From assembly GCF_005886875.1 (NCBI RefSeq), contig NZ_PNBY01000010.1, positions 1-64,000 on the forward strand: DNA of 64,000 bases, written 5' to 3'. Shown in pieces: positions 1-10,506 of this stretch. This DNA comes from Pseudoalteromonas aurantia (GTDB taxonomy: Bacteria; Pseudomonadota; Gammaproteobacteria; Enterobacterales; Alteromonadaceae). Made by a program: the position numbers and the translations under genes. Below the pieces are notes generated by a model. It had not been told where the DNA came from and ran no database searches. It saw only the letters and a program-made list of their open reading frames with translations. The number at the start of each line of letters is the position of its first letter. Positions within the stretch are counted from its first letter, which is position 1.

Positions 1-2
1 CA

Positions 3-587
3 CTCACGATCTCACCCTGCCTGGATGAATTACAGCAGTTTAAGAATTTACGCACGTTAGCTTTCTCCAAAAACCTTTTTACTACAATTGATTTAAGTAG
101 TTTAAAGGCATTAGAACATTTAACTATTTCTGATACGCCACTGAATTCAATAGACCTAACATATAACACAGAGCTAACACGGCTAAACATTTTTAATACT
201 CACATTAGTCAGCTTGACACCACTTACAACTTGAAATTACAACAGCTCAATATTCCAAAAAATCAGTTATCATACTTAAATGTTGATCACTTAACCAAGT
301 TACGATATCTTGGGATCAGCTATAATGAAATCAACTATTTATCACTCGCAGAACACCCCTTGTTAAAAATACTCGAAGCTAACGACAACAACCTTAAACA
401 GCTTGATACATTTAGGTTACCCAACATTGAAGAACTCAAGTTACATAATAATAACTTTCAAATACTTAACTTAAGCCTTAACCAAAAGCTCTTCATTTTA
501 AACATAGGCAACAACCCACTTACACCAAACACACAGCAATATTTAGAACAATTAAGTCAACTACGACGCTTTTATCTTTTCGATTAA
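3..587 (+). CDS. Leucine-rich-repeat protein, 3' part only
   Basis: The reading frame is open from the left edge, so the N-terminus lies outside the window and about 194 C-terminal residues are visible. They form irregular leucine-rich repeats of about 20-22 residues, with cores such as LKQLDTFRLPNIEELKLHNN and FILNIGNNPL. This is a solenoid fold used for protein binding. The internal TTG at 231 is not a credible start because the repeats continue upstream of it without a break. Substrate and location cannot be told from this fragment, and no membrane anchor is seen. The gene converges on groEL, and both share the bidirectional terminator at 601-620. Confidence 0.75.
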   Translation, partial: LTISPCLDELQQFKNLRTLAFSKNLFTTIDLSSLKALEHLTISDTPLNSIDLTYNTELTRLNIFNTHISQLDTTYNLKLQQLNIPKNQLSYLNVDHLTKLRYLGISYNEINYLSLAEHPLLKILEANDNNLKQLDTFRLPNIEELKLHNNNFQILNLSLNQKLFILNIGNNPLTPNTQQYLEQLSQLRRFYLFD

Positions 588-595
588 CGTAAAAG

Positions 596-624
596 CAAAA
601 AACCCGCTGAGTAGCGGGTTTTCT
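596..624. terminator. Bidirectional intrinsic terminator between the LRR gene and groEL
   Basis: AACCCGCT and AGCGGGTT (601-620) form a perfect 8-bp stem with a 4-nt loop. It is flanked by an A-run on the left and a T-run on the right, so it can end transcription from both converging genes. Confidence 0.85.
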
Positions 625-651
625 TTGCGCATTTAAGTGCTCAGAGGATGA

Positions 652-2313
<1,662 letters not shown>

Positions 2314-2348
2314 CTAAATTTGAATGCTTTGAAAGTTGAAAAGTAGGA

Positions 2349-2636
2349 TTAGCCTACAATGCCTAAGATGTTGTCTTCACGCATGATCAGGTACTCTTGA
2401 CCTTCGATCTTTTCAGTTTTTTCAACGTAAGAACCAAACAGCACAGTGTCGCCTGCTTTTACTTCTAATGCTCTTACTTCACCACTGTCTAAAACACGGC
2501 CATTACCAACAGCAACTACTTCACCGCGTGTTGATTTTTCTGCAGCAGAGCCAGTTAATACAATACCACCAGCAGATTTTGTTTCTTCTTCAAGGCGCTT
2601 GATGATTACACGATCATGTAAAGGGCGAATATTCAT
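2349..2636 (-). CDS. groES: Co-chaperonin GroES (10 kDa)
   Basis: The heptameric lid of the GroEL chamber. The 95-aa length is typical. It begins [14 protein letters not shown], and the mobile loop that contacts GroEL lies at about residues 16-34 ([13 protein letters not shown]). It is the first gene of the groES-groEL pair. fxsA lies upstream on the same strand across a 111-bp gap that holds a sigma-32-like promoter, so heat-shock expression can start after fxsA. Confidence 0.99.
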   Translation of the reverse strand: MNIRPLHDRVIIKRLEEETKSAGGIVLTGSAAEKSTRGEVVAVGNGRVLDSGEVRALEVKAGDTVLFGSYVEKTEKIEGQEYLIMREDNILGIVG

Positions 2637-2703
2637 AAAATTTGTTCTCCTAACAGTTTCTGCAAATAACAGAAAAAAAGTTAATTTTCAGTTGCCATCA
2701 TTA

Positions 2704-2730
2704 ATGGGGATGGCATTTTTAAAACCCAAG
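2704..2730 (-). promoter_or_regulatory. Sigma-32 (heat-shock) type promoter for groES-groEL
   Basis: Read on the minus strand, CTTGGG (2725-2730), a 15-bp spacer and CCCCAT (2704-2709) resemble the RpoH consensus CTTGAA-N13/15-CCCCAT. The -10 element is perfect and the -35 element matches 4 of 6. It sits 68 bp upstream of the groES start, as expected for the heat-shock chaperonin operon. Confidence 0.7.
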
Positions 2731-2747
2731 TAAAAATTGTAATTTTT

Positions 2748-3254
2748 TTAATCTTTTCGCTGATATTCGCCTTCAATGGTGCTTGATTGCTCTTGCACAC
2801 TCTCGGTTTTATCAAACTGTGATTGTGGTCGCTCAAATGGGTTTTGTTGCGCATGATGTGCAAAACCACCTTGCTGAGCCGACATTTTGGCATGCATTTG
2901 TGCGCCAATTTGCTTAACCAACGCATTGGCTAAATGCACTCGAATAGCAGGTGTTAATAACATAAAGCCAATTGCATCTGTCATGATCCCGGGGGTCATC
3001 AACAAAACACCGGCAATTATCACACATAAACCGCTAAACAGCTCACTGGCTGGCATTTGCCCTTGGGCCATTTGCCCTTGTACATTGGTAAATGCACTGA
3101 GGCCTTGTTTTTTGACCAACTTCGCACCAATGACCGCCGTCAGCACGACCAATGCAATGGTTGCAAAGCCACCGATAACATCACTGACTTGAATTAATAA
3201 AGCTATTTCTATAATTGGAATGACAATAAACAGTACAAATAAAATACGAAACAT
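2748..3254 (-). CDS. fxsA: FxsA-family inner-membrane protein
   Basis: A small membrane protein of 168 aa. In Escherichia coli, FxsA overproduction relieves F-plasmid exclusion of phage T7; its ordinary role is unknown. Hydrophobic segments lie at about residues 1-20, 25-45 and 72-95, with a conserved stretch IPIIEIALLIQVSDVIGG near the N-terminus. The C-terminal 50 residues are polar and rich in Gln and His. The position directly upstream of groES-groEL matches the gene order in other gammaproteobacteria and supports the call. Confidence 0.9.
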   Translation of the reverse strand: MFRILFVLFIVIPIIEIALLIQVSDVIGGFATIALVVLTAVIGAKLVKKQGLSAFTNVQGQMAQGQMPASELFSGLCVIIAGVLLMTPGIMTDAIGFMLLTPAIRVHLANALVKQIGAQMHAKMSAQQGGFAHHAQQNPFERPQSQFDKTESVQEQSSTIEGEYQRKD

Positions 3255-3651
3255 ACTTTCTCCTAACGCTTATGAAAGATAAATATGGGTGATCAGGTCT
3301 CATTTCAAGCCAGCGCAATCCGCTTGGGAATTTTGAGTCAATCCGCTACTATGATCTTGATTTAAATTTCACACATATGATGTCTGTATGATGCCACAAT
3401 TGTGAGGTTGTTTTAACAAAATGCGCTTATCAGCGCACGTTACTATGTAGACTCCCTATATATGTAACTAAAACCACCGTCTGCGGGAACAAACAGCGGG
3501 CGATGCGGTCTGCCTAACTAGCGTAAATAGTAAGTAATATATAAGGGAACAACAATACTGTTGTTCATACACAGTCAGATTACATCGACGCTTAGCCATT
3601 ACGGTACATAAACTAAGCGGCGATTTCTGATATAGATGAGGTATTCAATTA
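3255..3651. other. Divergent intergenic region fxsA/dsbD with a perfect palindrome
   Basis: A 397-bp region between divergent genes, with no plausible ORF. It must hold both promoters, but I see no clear -35/-10 pair. The most distinct element is the inverted repeat GAACAACA-ATAC-TGTTGTTC at 3547-3566 (8-bp arms, 4-nt loop), about 85 bp before dsbD. It could be an operator or a 5'-UTR hairpin. Confidence 0.5.
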
Positions 3652-5445
3652 ATGAGATTGTTGGTTTTTCTTTTTTCTTTATTGTGGCTAAGCCCTATAC
3701 ATGCAAGCAACAATGTACTCGATAGCTTGCTTGCACCTAAACAAGACACTTTTTTACCCGTTGATGAGGCATTTAAGTTTGATTTTGATCAACAAGGTAA
3801 CATTCTATTTATTGGCTGGGACATCGAGCCTGGATATTACATCTATCAAAAAAAGCTGGAGATCATCGCCAAAGAAGCAAAGATAAAAATACCAGACTTC
3901 GCCGACGGTGAAATTATCGAGGATGAATTCTTTGGTAAAACCCCTGTGTATTTTGATTCATTTTCTGTGGTATCAAAACTGAGTGATATAAAAGATGATG
4001 CCGTTGTGAAAGTGCGTTACCAAGGCTGCGCAGAAGCTGGGCTTTGCTACCCGCCGGAAGTAATCACACTACCTTTGACTAAACTGGTCAATACAAATGC
4101 TGAAACCAGCACAGGGAATAATAGCACTCCAGTTGCCCAAGATACCACCATGACAGGTGGAGAAAAAGAAGAATTATCGTTCACTGAACAACTTGCACAA
4201 CAAAGCTTTTTGACGAATTTAGCTATTTTCTTTGCTGTTGGGGTTGGCTTAGCCTTTACGCCTTGTGTGTTCCCCATGTTCCCTATCCTTTCGAGCCTCA
4301 TTGCGGGTCAACAAGGGTTATCGACCAAAAAAGCGTTTCGCTTATCATTTGTTTATATTCAGGGTATGGCGGTTACCTATGCGGCGTTGGGCTTAGTTGT
4401 TGCAGCTCTGGGCGGCCAAGTACAAGGGTATATTCAACACCCAGCTGTACTAATTAGCTTTAGTTTACTGTTTGTACTCCTCGCCATGTCGATGTTTGGC
4501 TGGTACGAAATAAAGCTGCCTAGCAGCATGCTGAATAAGCTGACCTCTGTCAGCAATAAACAACAAGGCGGCAGCTACTTTGGCGTCTTTTCTATGGGGG
4601 TACTATCAGGCTTAATTGCATCTCCTTGTACTACAGCGCCCTTATCGGCGGCACTGCTCTACGTTGCTCAAAGCGGCGACTATGTTGTCGGTGGTGTTAC
4701 CTTGTATGTATTAAGCTTGGGTATGGGATTACCTTTATTATTGCTCGGCACATCAGGTGGTAAGTTACTACCCAAAGCAGGGGGTTGGATGGAGCAAGTT
4801 AAAACCCTCTTCGGATTTATCATGCTTGTGGTACCCCTTATATTACTTGAACGTATTTTGGACTTTAACACTATTTTACTGCTGGCTTCAGGCTTGATGG
4901 CTGCAACAGCGCTGTATTTACACTATTGGCAAAGCACGCAAACTGCTGGAAAACTCAAAACACTATTATGGGCTTGCGCTAGTATGCTACTGCTGGTTAG
5001 TGCGTTGACAACAAAACAAGTATTGTTGCCGAATCAAAATACCACCGTACAGTCCGCTGACGCAATCAGTAAAAAAGAGTTTAGCCTGCTAGCAGACCTT
5101 GCTGCGCTGAAAGTAGCCACCAGCGAGGCAAACGACAATGGTCAAATTGCCATGGTTGATTTATACGCTGACTGGTGCGTTGCCTGTAAAGAGTTTGAAA
5201 AATATAGCTTCCCAGCAGAGAACGTCCAAGCTGAGTTTAAACATTTTTCACTATTGAAACTTGATCTAACCGAAACAAACGAGACCAGCATTGAGATCAT
5301 GGAAGAATATACGGTGTTTGGTCTGCCGAGCATTTTATTTTTTGATAAACAAGGCAATGAGGTGCCCGAGCTTAGAGTCACTGGCTTTTTAGATGCCGAT
5401 GATTTTGCCGCTCACCTTCAAAAAGTCCGCACCGCTCTTCAGTAA
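3652..5445 (+). CDS. dsbD: Thiol:disulfide interchange protein DsbD
   Basis: Carries electrons from cytoplasmic thioredoxin across the inner membrane to periplasmic DsbC, DsbG and CcmG. All three modules are present in 597 aa. A signal peptide (about 1-18) is followed by the periplasmic N-domain with Cys126 and Cys132 (QGCAEAGLCYPP). The transmembrane CcdA-like domain (about 190-450) has FTPCVFP (Cys205) and ASPCTTAP (about Cys326). The C-terminal thioredoxin domain has WCVAC (Cys509/Cys512). All six redox cysteines are intact. A terminator follows at 5453-5489. Confidence 0.97.
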   Translation: MRLLVFLFSLLWLSPIHASNNVLDSLLAPKQDTFLPVDEAFKFDFDQQGNILFIGWDIEPGYYIYQKKLEIIAKEAKIKIPDFADGEIIEDEFFGKTPVYFDSFSVVSKLSDIKDDAVVKVRYQGCAEAGLCYPPEVITLPLTKLVNTNAETSTGNNSTPVAQDTTMTGGEKEELSFTEQLAQQSFLTNLAIFFAVGVGLAFTPCVFPMFPILSSLIAGQQGLSTKKAFRLSFVYIQGMAVTYAALGLVVAALGGQVQGYIQHPAVLISFSLLFVLLAMSMFGWYEIKLPSSMLNKLTSVSNKQQGGSYFGVFSMGVLSGLIASPCTTAPLSAALLYVAQSGDYVVGGVTLYVLSLGMGLPLLLLGTSGGKLLPKAGGWMEQVKTLFGFIMLVVPLILLERILDFNTILLLASGLMAATALYLHYWQSTQTAGKLKTLLWACASMLLLVSALTTKQVLLPNQNTTVQSADAISKKEFSLLADLAALKVATSEANDNGQIAMVDLYADWCVACKEFEKYSFPAENVQAEFKHFSLLKLDLTETNETSIEIMEEYTVFGLPSILFFDKQGNEVPELRVTGFLDADDFAAHLQKVRTALQ

Positions 5446-5452
5446 AGTCGAA

Positions 5453-5489
5453 TAAAAAAGAAGAGAAAGTGTCACTTCCTCTTCTTTTT
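5453..5489 (+). terminator. Intrinsic terminator after dsbD
   Basis: AAAAAGAAGAG-AAAGTG pairs with CACTTCCTCTTCTTTTT across a short loop, with one internal mismatch, and ends in a T-rich run. Confidence 0.75.
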
Positions 5490-5534
5490 ACTTATTTTTA
5501 TTCATTTCTAATACCTGCTCATTAGACCAGTATT

Positions 5535-5565
5535 TTGCTGCTATTTACCTCGAACTCTCTATAAT
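5535..5565 (+). promoter_or_regulatory. Candidate sigma-70 promoter for aroQ-accB-accC
   Basis: A perfect TATAAT (5560-5565) is followed by a GC-rich discriminator. The best -35 is TTGCTG (5535-5540), 19 bp upstream, which is longer than the ideal spacing. The start codon of aroQ is about 110 bp downstream. Confidence 0.45.
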
Positions 5566-5675
5566 AGTCCGCGAACGTGAGAAAAATTTGCTATTTCTTG
5601 TTGAACAGCTTAAGTTAACTTATAGAACAAGCTAAATTACTCGTTAGTTTAATATTTAAGGGAATTTCACGCATT

Positions 5676-6137
5676 ATGTCTACACAGTTAAAGATTTTAG
5701 TCTTAAATGGACCTAACTTGAACATGTTAGGACGACGCGAACCAAATAAGTACGGTACGCAGACACTTGTTGACATTATGCAACCCTTAACTAACTACGC
5801 ACAGCAACATAATGTGACACTCACGCATCTGCAGAGTAATAGCGAAGCAGAGCTTATAAATGCAATTCATGATGGATGGCAAAAAATAGATGCCATTATC
5901 ATTAACCCTGCAGCGTTTACACACACCAGTATAGCGCTACGCGATGCATTATTAAGCGTTTCAATACCCTTTTATGAAGTGCATATCACCAATGTGTATG
6001 CACGAGAACCCTTTCGCCATAAATCTTATTTCTCAGATGTGGCGCAAGGCGTTATATGTGGATTAGGCGCAATGGGCTATCAAGCAGCGTTAACAGCTGC
6101 AATAAGTACATTGCAAAGCGAAAATAACTCAAATTAA
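5676..6137 (+). CDS. aroQ: 3-dehydroquinate dehydratase, type II
   Basis: Converts 3-dehydroquinate to 3-dehydroshikimate in the shikimate pathway, as a cytosolic dodecamer. The 153-aa protein carries the family motifs in order: NGPNLNMLG (11-19) with the catalytic loop Arg/Tyr (RREPNKYG, Tyr26), QSNSEAELI (53-61), NPAAFTHTS (78-86) and EVHITN (101-106, catalytic His103). It precedes accB by 19 bp, the classic aroQ-accB-accC operon of gammaproteobacteria. Confidence 0.98.
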   Translation: MSTQLKILVLNGPNLNMLGRREPNKYGTQTLVDIMQPLTNYAQQHNVTLTHLQSNSEAELINAIHDGWQKIDAIIINPAAFTHTSIALRDALLSVSIPFYEVHITNVYAREPFRHKSYFSDVAQGVICGLGAMGYQAALTAAISTLQSENNSN

Positions 6138-6156
6138 CTAACAGGCGGGTCATTGT

Positions 6157-6615
6157 ATGGATATTCGCAAGATCAAAAAACTTATCGAATTAGTAGAAGA
6201 ATCAGGCATTGCAGAACTAGAGATCACCGAAGGTGAAGAATCAGTACGCATTAATCGTTACAGTAACGCACCTGTAGTGGCTGCTCCACAGCAGTTCGCA
6301 GCGCCTTTAGCGCCTGCTGCACCAGCGCCAGCTCCAGAAGCGCCTGTAGCAGCGGCACCAGCAGCTCCAGCAGCACCTGCTGGCCATCAAATACTTTCTC
6401 CAATGGTTGGTACTTTTTACACAGCAGCTTCGCCAGAAGCACCGGCCTATGTAGAAGTTGGCTCTAAAGTAAATGTTGGCGACACGTTATGTATCGTTGA
6501 AGCAATGAAAATGATGAACCAAATCGAAGCTGACAAAGCGGGTGTTGTTAAAGCGATCCTAGTAGCAAATGGCGAACCAATTGAATTCGACCAACCGCTA
6601 TTCATCATCGAATAA
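6157..6615 (+). CDS. accB: Biotin carboxyl carrier protein of acetyl-CoA carboxylase
   Basis: Carries the biotin of acetyl-CoA carboxylase, shuttling CO2 between AccC and AccA/D in the first step of fatty-acid synthesis. It has 152 aa: an N-terminal helical domain (1-35), a mobile Ala/Pro-rich linker (about 38-76) and the biotinyl domain. The biotinylation motif EAMKMMN places the modified lysine at residue 118. It lies between aroQ and accC in the expected operon, with 26 bp to accC. Confidence 0.99.
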   Translation: MDIRKIKKLIELVEESGIAELEITEGEESVRINRYSNAPVVAAPQQFAAPLAPAAPAPAPEAPVAAAPAAPAAPAGHQILSPMVGTFYTAASPEAPAYVEVGSKVNVGDTLCIVEAMKMMNQIEADKAGVVKAILVANGEPIEFDQPLFIIE

Positions 6616-6641
6616 TCACGCACTTTTAGAAGGCAAACGCT

Positions 6642-7985
6642 ATGTTAGATAAAGTAGTCATTGCAAACCGAGGTGAGATTGCACTTCGCGTATTGCGTGC
6701 CTGCAAGGAACTTGGGATCAAAACTGTCGCTGTGCATTCAACAGCAGACCGTGATCTTAAGCACGTCTTGCTTGCAGATGAAACCATTTGTATCGGTAAA
6801 CCAGCAGCAACTGAAAGCTACTTAGATATTCCACGTATTATTGCAGCCGCAGAAGTAACCGATGCTGTTGCAATTCACCCTGGATACGGCTTTTTATCGG
6901 AAAACGCCGATTTTGCAGACCAAGTTGAACAAAGTGGCTTTATTTTCATTGGTCCTAAAGGCGATACAATTCGCATTATGGGCGATAAAGTTGCAGCAAT
7001 TGAGGCTATGCGAAAAGCGGGTGTACCTTGTGTACCAGGTTCTGACGGCCCATTAACTGATGATAAAGATCGTAACGTACAAATCGCGAAGCGTATTGGT
7101 TACCCAGTTATCATCAAAGCCGCTGGTGGTGGTGGTGGTCGTGGTATGCGTGTAGTACGCAATGAAGCAGAGCTTATTGACTCAATCGCGTTAACACAGC
7201 AAGAAGCAAAGCAGTTCTTTGGTAATGGCATGGTATACATGGAGAAATTCCTAGAAAACCCACGTCATATCGAAGTTCAGGTATTAGCCGATGGCCAAGG
7301 TAATGCTGTTCACTTAGGTGAGCGTGACTGCTCTATGCAACGTCGTCACCAAAAAGTCGTTGAAGAAGCGCCTGCGCCGGGTATTACTGAAGAAATGCGT
7401 AAGTTTATTGGTGAACGCTGTACCCGTGCATGTATTGAAATTGGTTATCGCGGTGCGGGGACATTTGAGTTCTTGTATGAGAATGGCGAGTTCTACTTCA
7501 TTGAAATGAATACGCGAATTCAGGTTGAGCACCCTGTTACTGAAATGGTAACTGGTGTCGACTTAATTAAAGAACAGCTGAAAATCGCAGCGGGACAACC
7601 TTTGTCATTCACGCAAGATGACGTAGTGATCAGAGGTCACGCCGTTGAGTGCCGTATCAACGCTGAAGACCCAGATTCGTTTATTCCATCACCAGGTAAA
7701 ATCACCCGATTCCATCCTGCTGGCGGTCTAGGGATTCGCTGGGACAGCCATATTTACGCTGATTACACAGTCCCTCCTCATTATGACTCTATGATTGGTA
7801 AATTAATCACTTATGGTGAAAACCGTGATGTGGCTATTGCACGTGCACGTAATGCGTTAAATGAACTTGTTATCGACGGGATCAAAACCAATACGCCACT
7901 GCATAAGAAAATTCTTGCTGATGAAAACTTCCATAATGGTGGCACAAACATCCACTATTTAGAGAAAAAATTGGGCATTGCCTAA
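6642..7985 (+). CDS. accC: Biotin carboxylase subunit of acetyl-CoA carboxylase
   Basis: ATP-dependent carboxylation of the biotin on AccB. The length of 447 aa is normal. It starts [20 protein letters not shown] and has the ATP-grasp glycine loop GGGGRGM, the [13 protein letters not shown] substrate motif and the [16 protein letters not shown] active-site strand. It is the last gene of aroQ-accB-accC and is followed by a hairpin at 7999-8027. Confidence 0.99.
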   Translation: MLDKVVIANRGEIALRVLRACKELGIKTVAVHSTADRDLKHVLLADETICIGKPAATESYLDIPRIIAAAEVTDAVAIHPGYGFLSENADFADQVEQSGFIFIGPKGDTIRIMGDKVAAIEAMRKAGVPCVPGSDGPLTDDKDRNVQIAKRIGYPVIIKAAGGGGGRGMRVVRNEAELIDSIALTQQEAKQFFGNGMVYMEKFLENPRHIEVQVLADGQGNAVHLGERDCSMQRRHQKVVEEAPAPGITEEMRKFIGERCTRACIEIGYRGAGTFEFLYENGEFYFIEMNTRIQVEHPVTEMVTGVDLIKEQLKIAAGQPLSFTQDDVVIRGHAVECRINAEDPDSFIPSPGKITRFHPAGGLGIRWDSHIYADYTVPPHYDSMIGKLITYGENRDVAIARARNALNELVIDGIKTNTPLHKKILADENFHNGGTNIHYLEKKLGIA

Positions 7986-7998
7986 TTACATCACAAAT

Positions 7999-8032
7999 CA
8001 GAAAGTCGGTTCATAGCCGACTTTCTGTTCGA
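7999..8032 (+). terminator. Hairpin terminator after accC
   Basis: CAGAAAGTCGG (7999-8009) and CCGACTTTCTG (8017-8027) form a perfect 11-bp stem with a 7-nt loop. The T-tract is weak, so it may be partly Rho-assisted. Confidence 0.65.
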
Positions 8033-8108
8033 AATATAGGTATTTCACTAAAATAGAATAAAAATTAACCGTTTGATTTACAGATAGTTAAATTTATGAC
8101 ATTTCCTA

Positions 8109-8137
8109 GTGACAAGGCTTTTAAAAGTTTTTATACT
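8109..8137 (+). promoter_or_regulatory. Strong sigma-70 promoter for the CAT-anticodon tRNA
   Basis: GTGACA (8109-8114), a 17-bp spacer and TATACT (8132-8137) are followed by a GC-rich discriminator (GCACCCGC). That discriminator is typical of stringently controlled stable-RNA promoters. The tRNA begins about 55 nt downstream of the predicted transcription start. Confidence 0.75.
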
Positions 8138-8170
8138 GCACCCGCTTGTTAATACTTTAAAGCAAAATTC

Positions 8171-8193
8171 AATATGACATGTCTTGTCATATT
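8171..8193 (+). other. Palindrome in the tRNA 5' leader
   Basis: AATATGACA (8171-8179) and TGTCATATT (8185-8193) are perfect 9-bp arms with a 5-nt loop, ending 6 nt before the mature tRNA. It would form a hairpin in the precursor, possibly guiding RNase P or RNase E processing. Confidence 0.6.
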
Positions 8194-8199
8194 GTGGAT

Positions 8200-8276
8200 G
8201 GCCCCTTAGCTCAGTTGGTTAGAGCACACGACTCATAATCGTTAGGTCCCCAGTTCGAGTCTGGGAGGGGCCACCA
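8200..8276 (+). tRNA. tRNA with CAT anticodon, probably tRNA-Ile2 (lysidine-modified)
   Basis: A complete cloverleaf with encoded CCA. The acceptor is GGCCCCT/AGGGGCC, the anticodon CAT lies at 8234-8236 in loop CTCATAA, and the T-loop is TTCGAGT. The acceptor stem with C4-G69 and C5-G68 matches the tRNA-Ile2 substrate of the lysidine synthetase TilS more than elongator tRNA-Met. The T-arm is less like the E. coli Ile2, so Met identity is not excluded. Confidence 0.85.
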
Positions 8277-8567
8277 TTTAGTTTTTTAGTTTCTTTATTA
8301 AAATAATCTTACCTCATAAAGTATTACAATTTTAAGCGATTTAACCACCCGACTCGTATTATGCTTTACCACTGCTAATCAGGCACACCTCCACACCATA
8401 GAAACTTAATGTTATTAAAGCTAATATTAAGAACGTTTCCGACCGATAAATAAATGGCTTTGTAAGATCGAGCGCTGAGTAAAATATTAACAAGAGCAGT
8501 TAGGAAGATAAGATCCGGTAAGCGATGACATGTTTGGAGCGGCCCTTTACACTACATACTGCCTCAT
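8277..8567. other. Intergenic, no feature recognised
   Basis: AT-rich stretch of 291 bp between the tRNA and the 3' end of the minus-strand orphan gene. I find no ORF, strong hairpin or repeat. A T-run directly after the tRNA may end its transcript. Confidence 0.5.
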
Positions 8568-9059
8568 TTATAGCAAAAATGTTCTTATGATCTTAGAAAT
8601 GGATGCCAAATCAGTTGCTCGGCTTTGCGCCTCTGCTTTTCCGATCCCTTGAATAGCTTCATAATCATCTAAGAAGAACGCACTATCATATTGCTGAGTA
8701 GTTTGGCTTTTCACATATACTAATACGAAATAATACATGGACATATGATCTAAAGCTCGAAAAAAATCAATATCTACCGCTGAAATTGTGGGCTTTACTT
8801 GGTTTTTTATGTCATTTATAAACACATGTTTTATGAAGACAGAACGTGTTTTTAATGTGTATTTTGAGACATCTTCTACTGCGTGGTCTGTCACCTTTTC
8901 TGTTTTTACATCATCAATAAGTAACCAGTGCGGCGAAGGTATATTGCTCTTTAACGCTTGCTCAATGCCCATATCACTATTCGTATAACGACGATAATTA
9001 GGCCTGTGAGCTAAATTATGAAACCAGCATTTCAATTTTATCTGTGCACCTTGAAACAT
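8568..9059 (-). CDS. Hypothetical protein, orphan
   Basis: About 163 aa with no family I recognise. It has no signal peptide and no clear membrane segment, and it carries mixed charged and aromatic residues. I start it at ATG 9059 rather than GTG 9065, because AGAGG lies 5 nt before the ATG and overlaps the GTG. It stands alone, with large gaps on both sides (291 and over 450 bp). This isolation suggests a recently acquired or fast-evolving accessory gene, but codon use does not look wildly foreign by eye. Confidence 0.6.
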   Translation of the reverse strand: MFQGAQIKLKCWFHNLAHRPNYRRYTNSDMGIEQALKSNIPSPHWLLIDDVKTEKVTDHAVEDVSKYTLKTRSVFIKHVFINDIKNQVKPTISAVDIDFFRALDHMSMYYFVLVYVKSQTTQQYDSAFFLDDYEAIQGIGKAEAQSRATDLASISKIIRTFLL

Positions 9060-9524
9060 AACCACCTCTCAATGCTTTTTCGAGCCTAATTTCTCATTTA
9101 TTTGCGTTAGTAGTCGTAATTTGTTCATAACTTTAGAACAAATCGCGCAATTATTAATCTGTAAAACTATACTCCAAACAATATAAATATGTTCATACTC
9201 GGTAAATTCGCCTAAAAATATAGATGCAAATGCCATAGATAAATGTTCAACGAAAGATACAAGTCACGAATACACTAATGAGGCCCTCAGTGACATCCTT
9301 TTATGCCTGTCTATTTCGCTTTCTAACACCATTGACTAACATTATTGAATCTCTCACTAAAACTCGCACATTTGCACTGATTCACTTACAATGTAATCCT
9401 ATCCACAGCAACAGTGCTACATAGCAATATGATTCTACTTTGTTGACTTAAAAATAATTTTTAACAACACAAGACTATTAAAAAGAATATGTTAGTATTG
9501 CTAAGCAGTGTAAGGATTTAAATT
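9060..9524. other. Intergenic region upstream of zur with a 17-bp palindrome
   Basis: About 465 bp without a gene. Within it TTAAAAAT-A-ATTTTTAA (9448-9464) is a perfect 17-bp palindrome, about 60 bp before the zur start and overlapping a TTGACT hexamer (9443-9448). It could be a regulator-binding site. I see no convincing canonical Zur box. Confidence 0.4.
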
Positions 9525-9959
9525 ATGAATATTGAATTATTGGTAAGTAAAGCTAAGCTAGTTTGTGATAACAAAGGGGCCCGCTTCACACCAATTCGTG
9601 AAAAAGTGTTTCGCCTTTTAGCGAGTAAACAAGGTGGCGTTGGCGCATATGACTTGCTGGAAGAGCTAAAGCTTACAGAAGCAGGCGCAAAGCCAGCCAC
9701 TATTTACCGCGCACTCGACTTTTTATCTGAACTGGGGTTCATTCATAAAATCGAAAGCGCAAATGCATTTATGCTCTGCCACCATTTTGATCACATTCAC
9801 CCAGTTCAGCTATTGATCTGTGATACATGTGGCCATGTTGATGAATTGCACTCTAGTATTATTTCTCATGAATTAAATAACTTAGCAGCAGAAAAAGGAT
9901 TCATTGTCAGTGCTCAAACCATAGAAGCTCATGGCCAATGCGAAAAATGCAAACAGTAG
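9525..9959 (+). CDS. zur: Zinc uptake regulator Zur (Fur family)
   Basis: A zinc-sensing repressor of zinc import and ribosomal-protein paralogue genes. It has 144 aa. The winged-helix DNA-binding half includes AKPATIYRALDFLSELGFIHKIES (recognition helix about 56-70), which closely resembles E. coli Zur (PTVYRALDFLLEQGFVHKVES). The structural zinc site is formed by Cys99/Cys102 (CDTC) and Cys139/Cys142 (CEKC). The regulatory-site residues Cys85 and HHFDHIH are present. The EAHG motif before the last CxxC favours Zur over Fur. Confidence 0.93.
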   Translation: MNIELLVSKAKLVCDNKGARFTPIREKVFRLLASKQGGVGAYDLLEELKLTEAGAKPATIYRALDFLSELGFIHKIESANAFMLCHHFDHIHPVQLLICDTCGHVDELHSSIISHELNNLAAEKGFIVSAQTIEAHGQCEKCKQ

Positions 9960-10038
9960 AGGCAATAGCCTTTAAAAAGCACTACACTGATATATTAACA
10001 AAGTGCATTATTAAATATAAAGAACAAAGGAACCACTA

Positions 10039-10506
10039 ATGAAGGTAGAGTTCATCAATCCTTTTTTGGCGTCTTTAATTAACGTGCTATCGACAATGGC
10101 GCAAACAGAGCTGACTCCAGGGAAGCCAAAAATCAAAAAAGACGAAGTTGCTCGTGGTGATGTATCCGGATTAATAGGTATGGTGGGTCCACAAACTAAA
10201 GGCTCATTTTCTATTTCTTTTGACGAGAGCTTAGCACTGACCATTATGGAGAGAATGCTTGGCGAACGCCCTGATGAAATCAATGAAGAAGTAACTGATA
10301 TGGTCGGGGAAATAACTAACATGGTCACTGGTGGTGCAAAAAACTTGTTAGGTGAAAAAGGCTATGACTTTGAAATGGCCACGCCTATTGTCGTCTCTGG
10401 TGCTGGGCATACTATTGCGCACAAATGCGATGGTGCAAAACTCATGATGCCGTTCACTTCTGAAGATGGTAACGCACACATCGAGGTTAGCTTCGACACC
10501 TTATGA
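10039..10506 (+). CDS. CheX-like chemotaxis phosphatase-family protein
   Basis: CheX/CheC proteins dephosphorylate CheY-P or related response regulators. The single domain (155 aa) has the family ExxN catalytic motif at Glu91-Asn94 in [18 protein letters not shown], and GSFSISFDE upstream. No chemotaxis genes lie nearby. The gene overlaps yjbQ by 4 bp (ATGA), so the two are translationally coupled. It could serve a non-chemotactic response regulator. The family call is sure and the partner unknown. Confidence 0.85.
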   Translation: MKVEFINPFLASLINVLSTMAQTELTPGKPKIKKDEVARGDVSGLIGMVGPQTKGSFSISFDESLALTIMERMLGERPDEINEEVTDMVGEITNMVTGGAKNLLGEKGYDFEMATPIVVSGAGHTIAHKCDGAKLMMPFTSEDGNAHIEVSFDTL

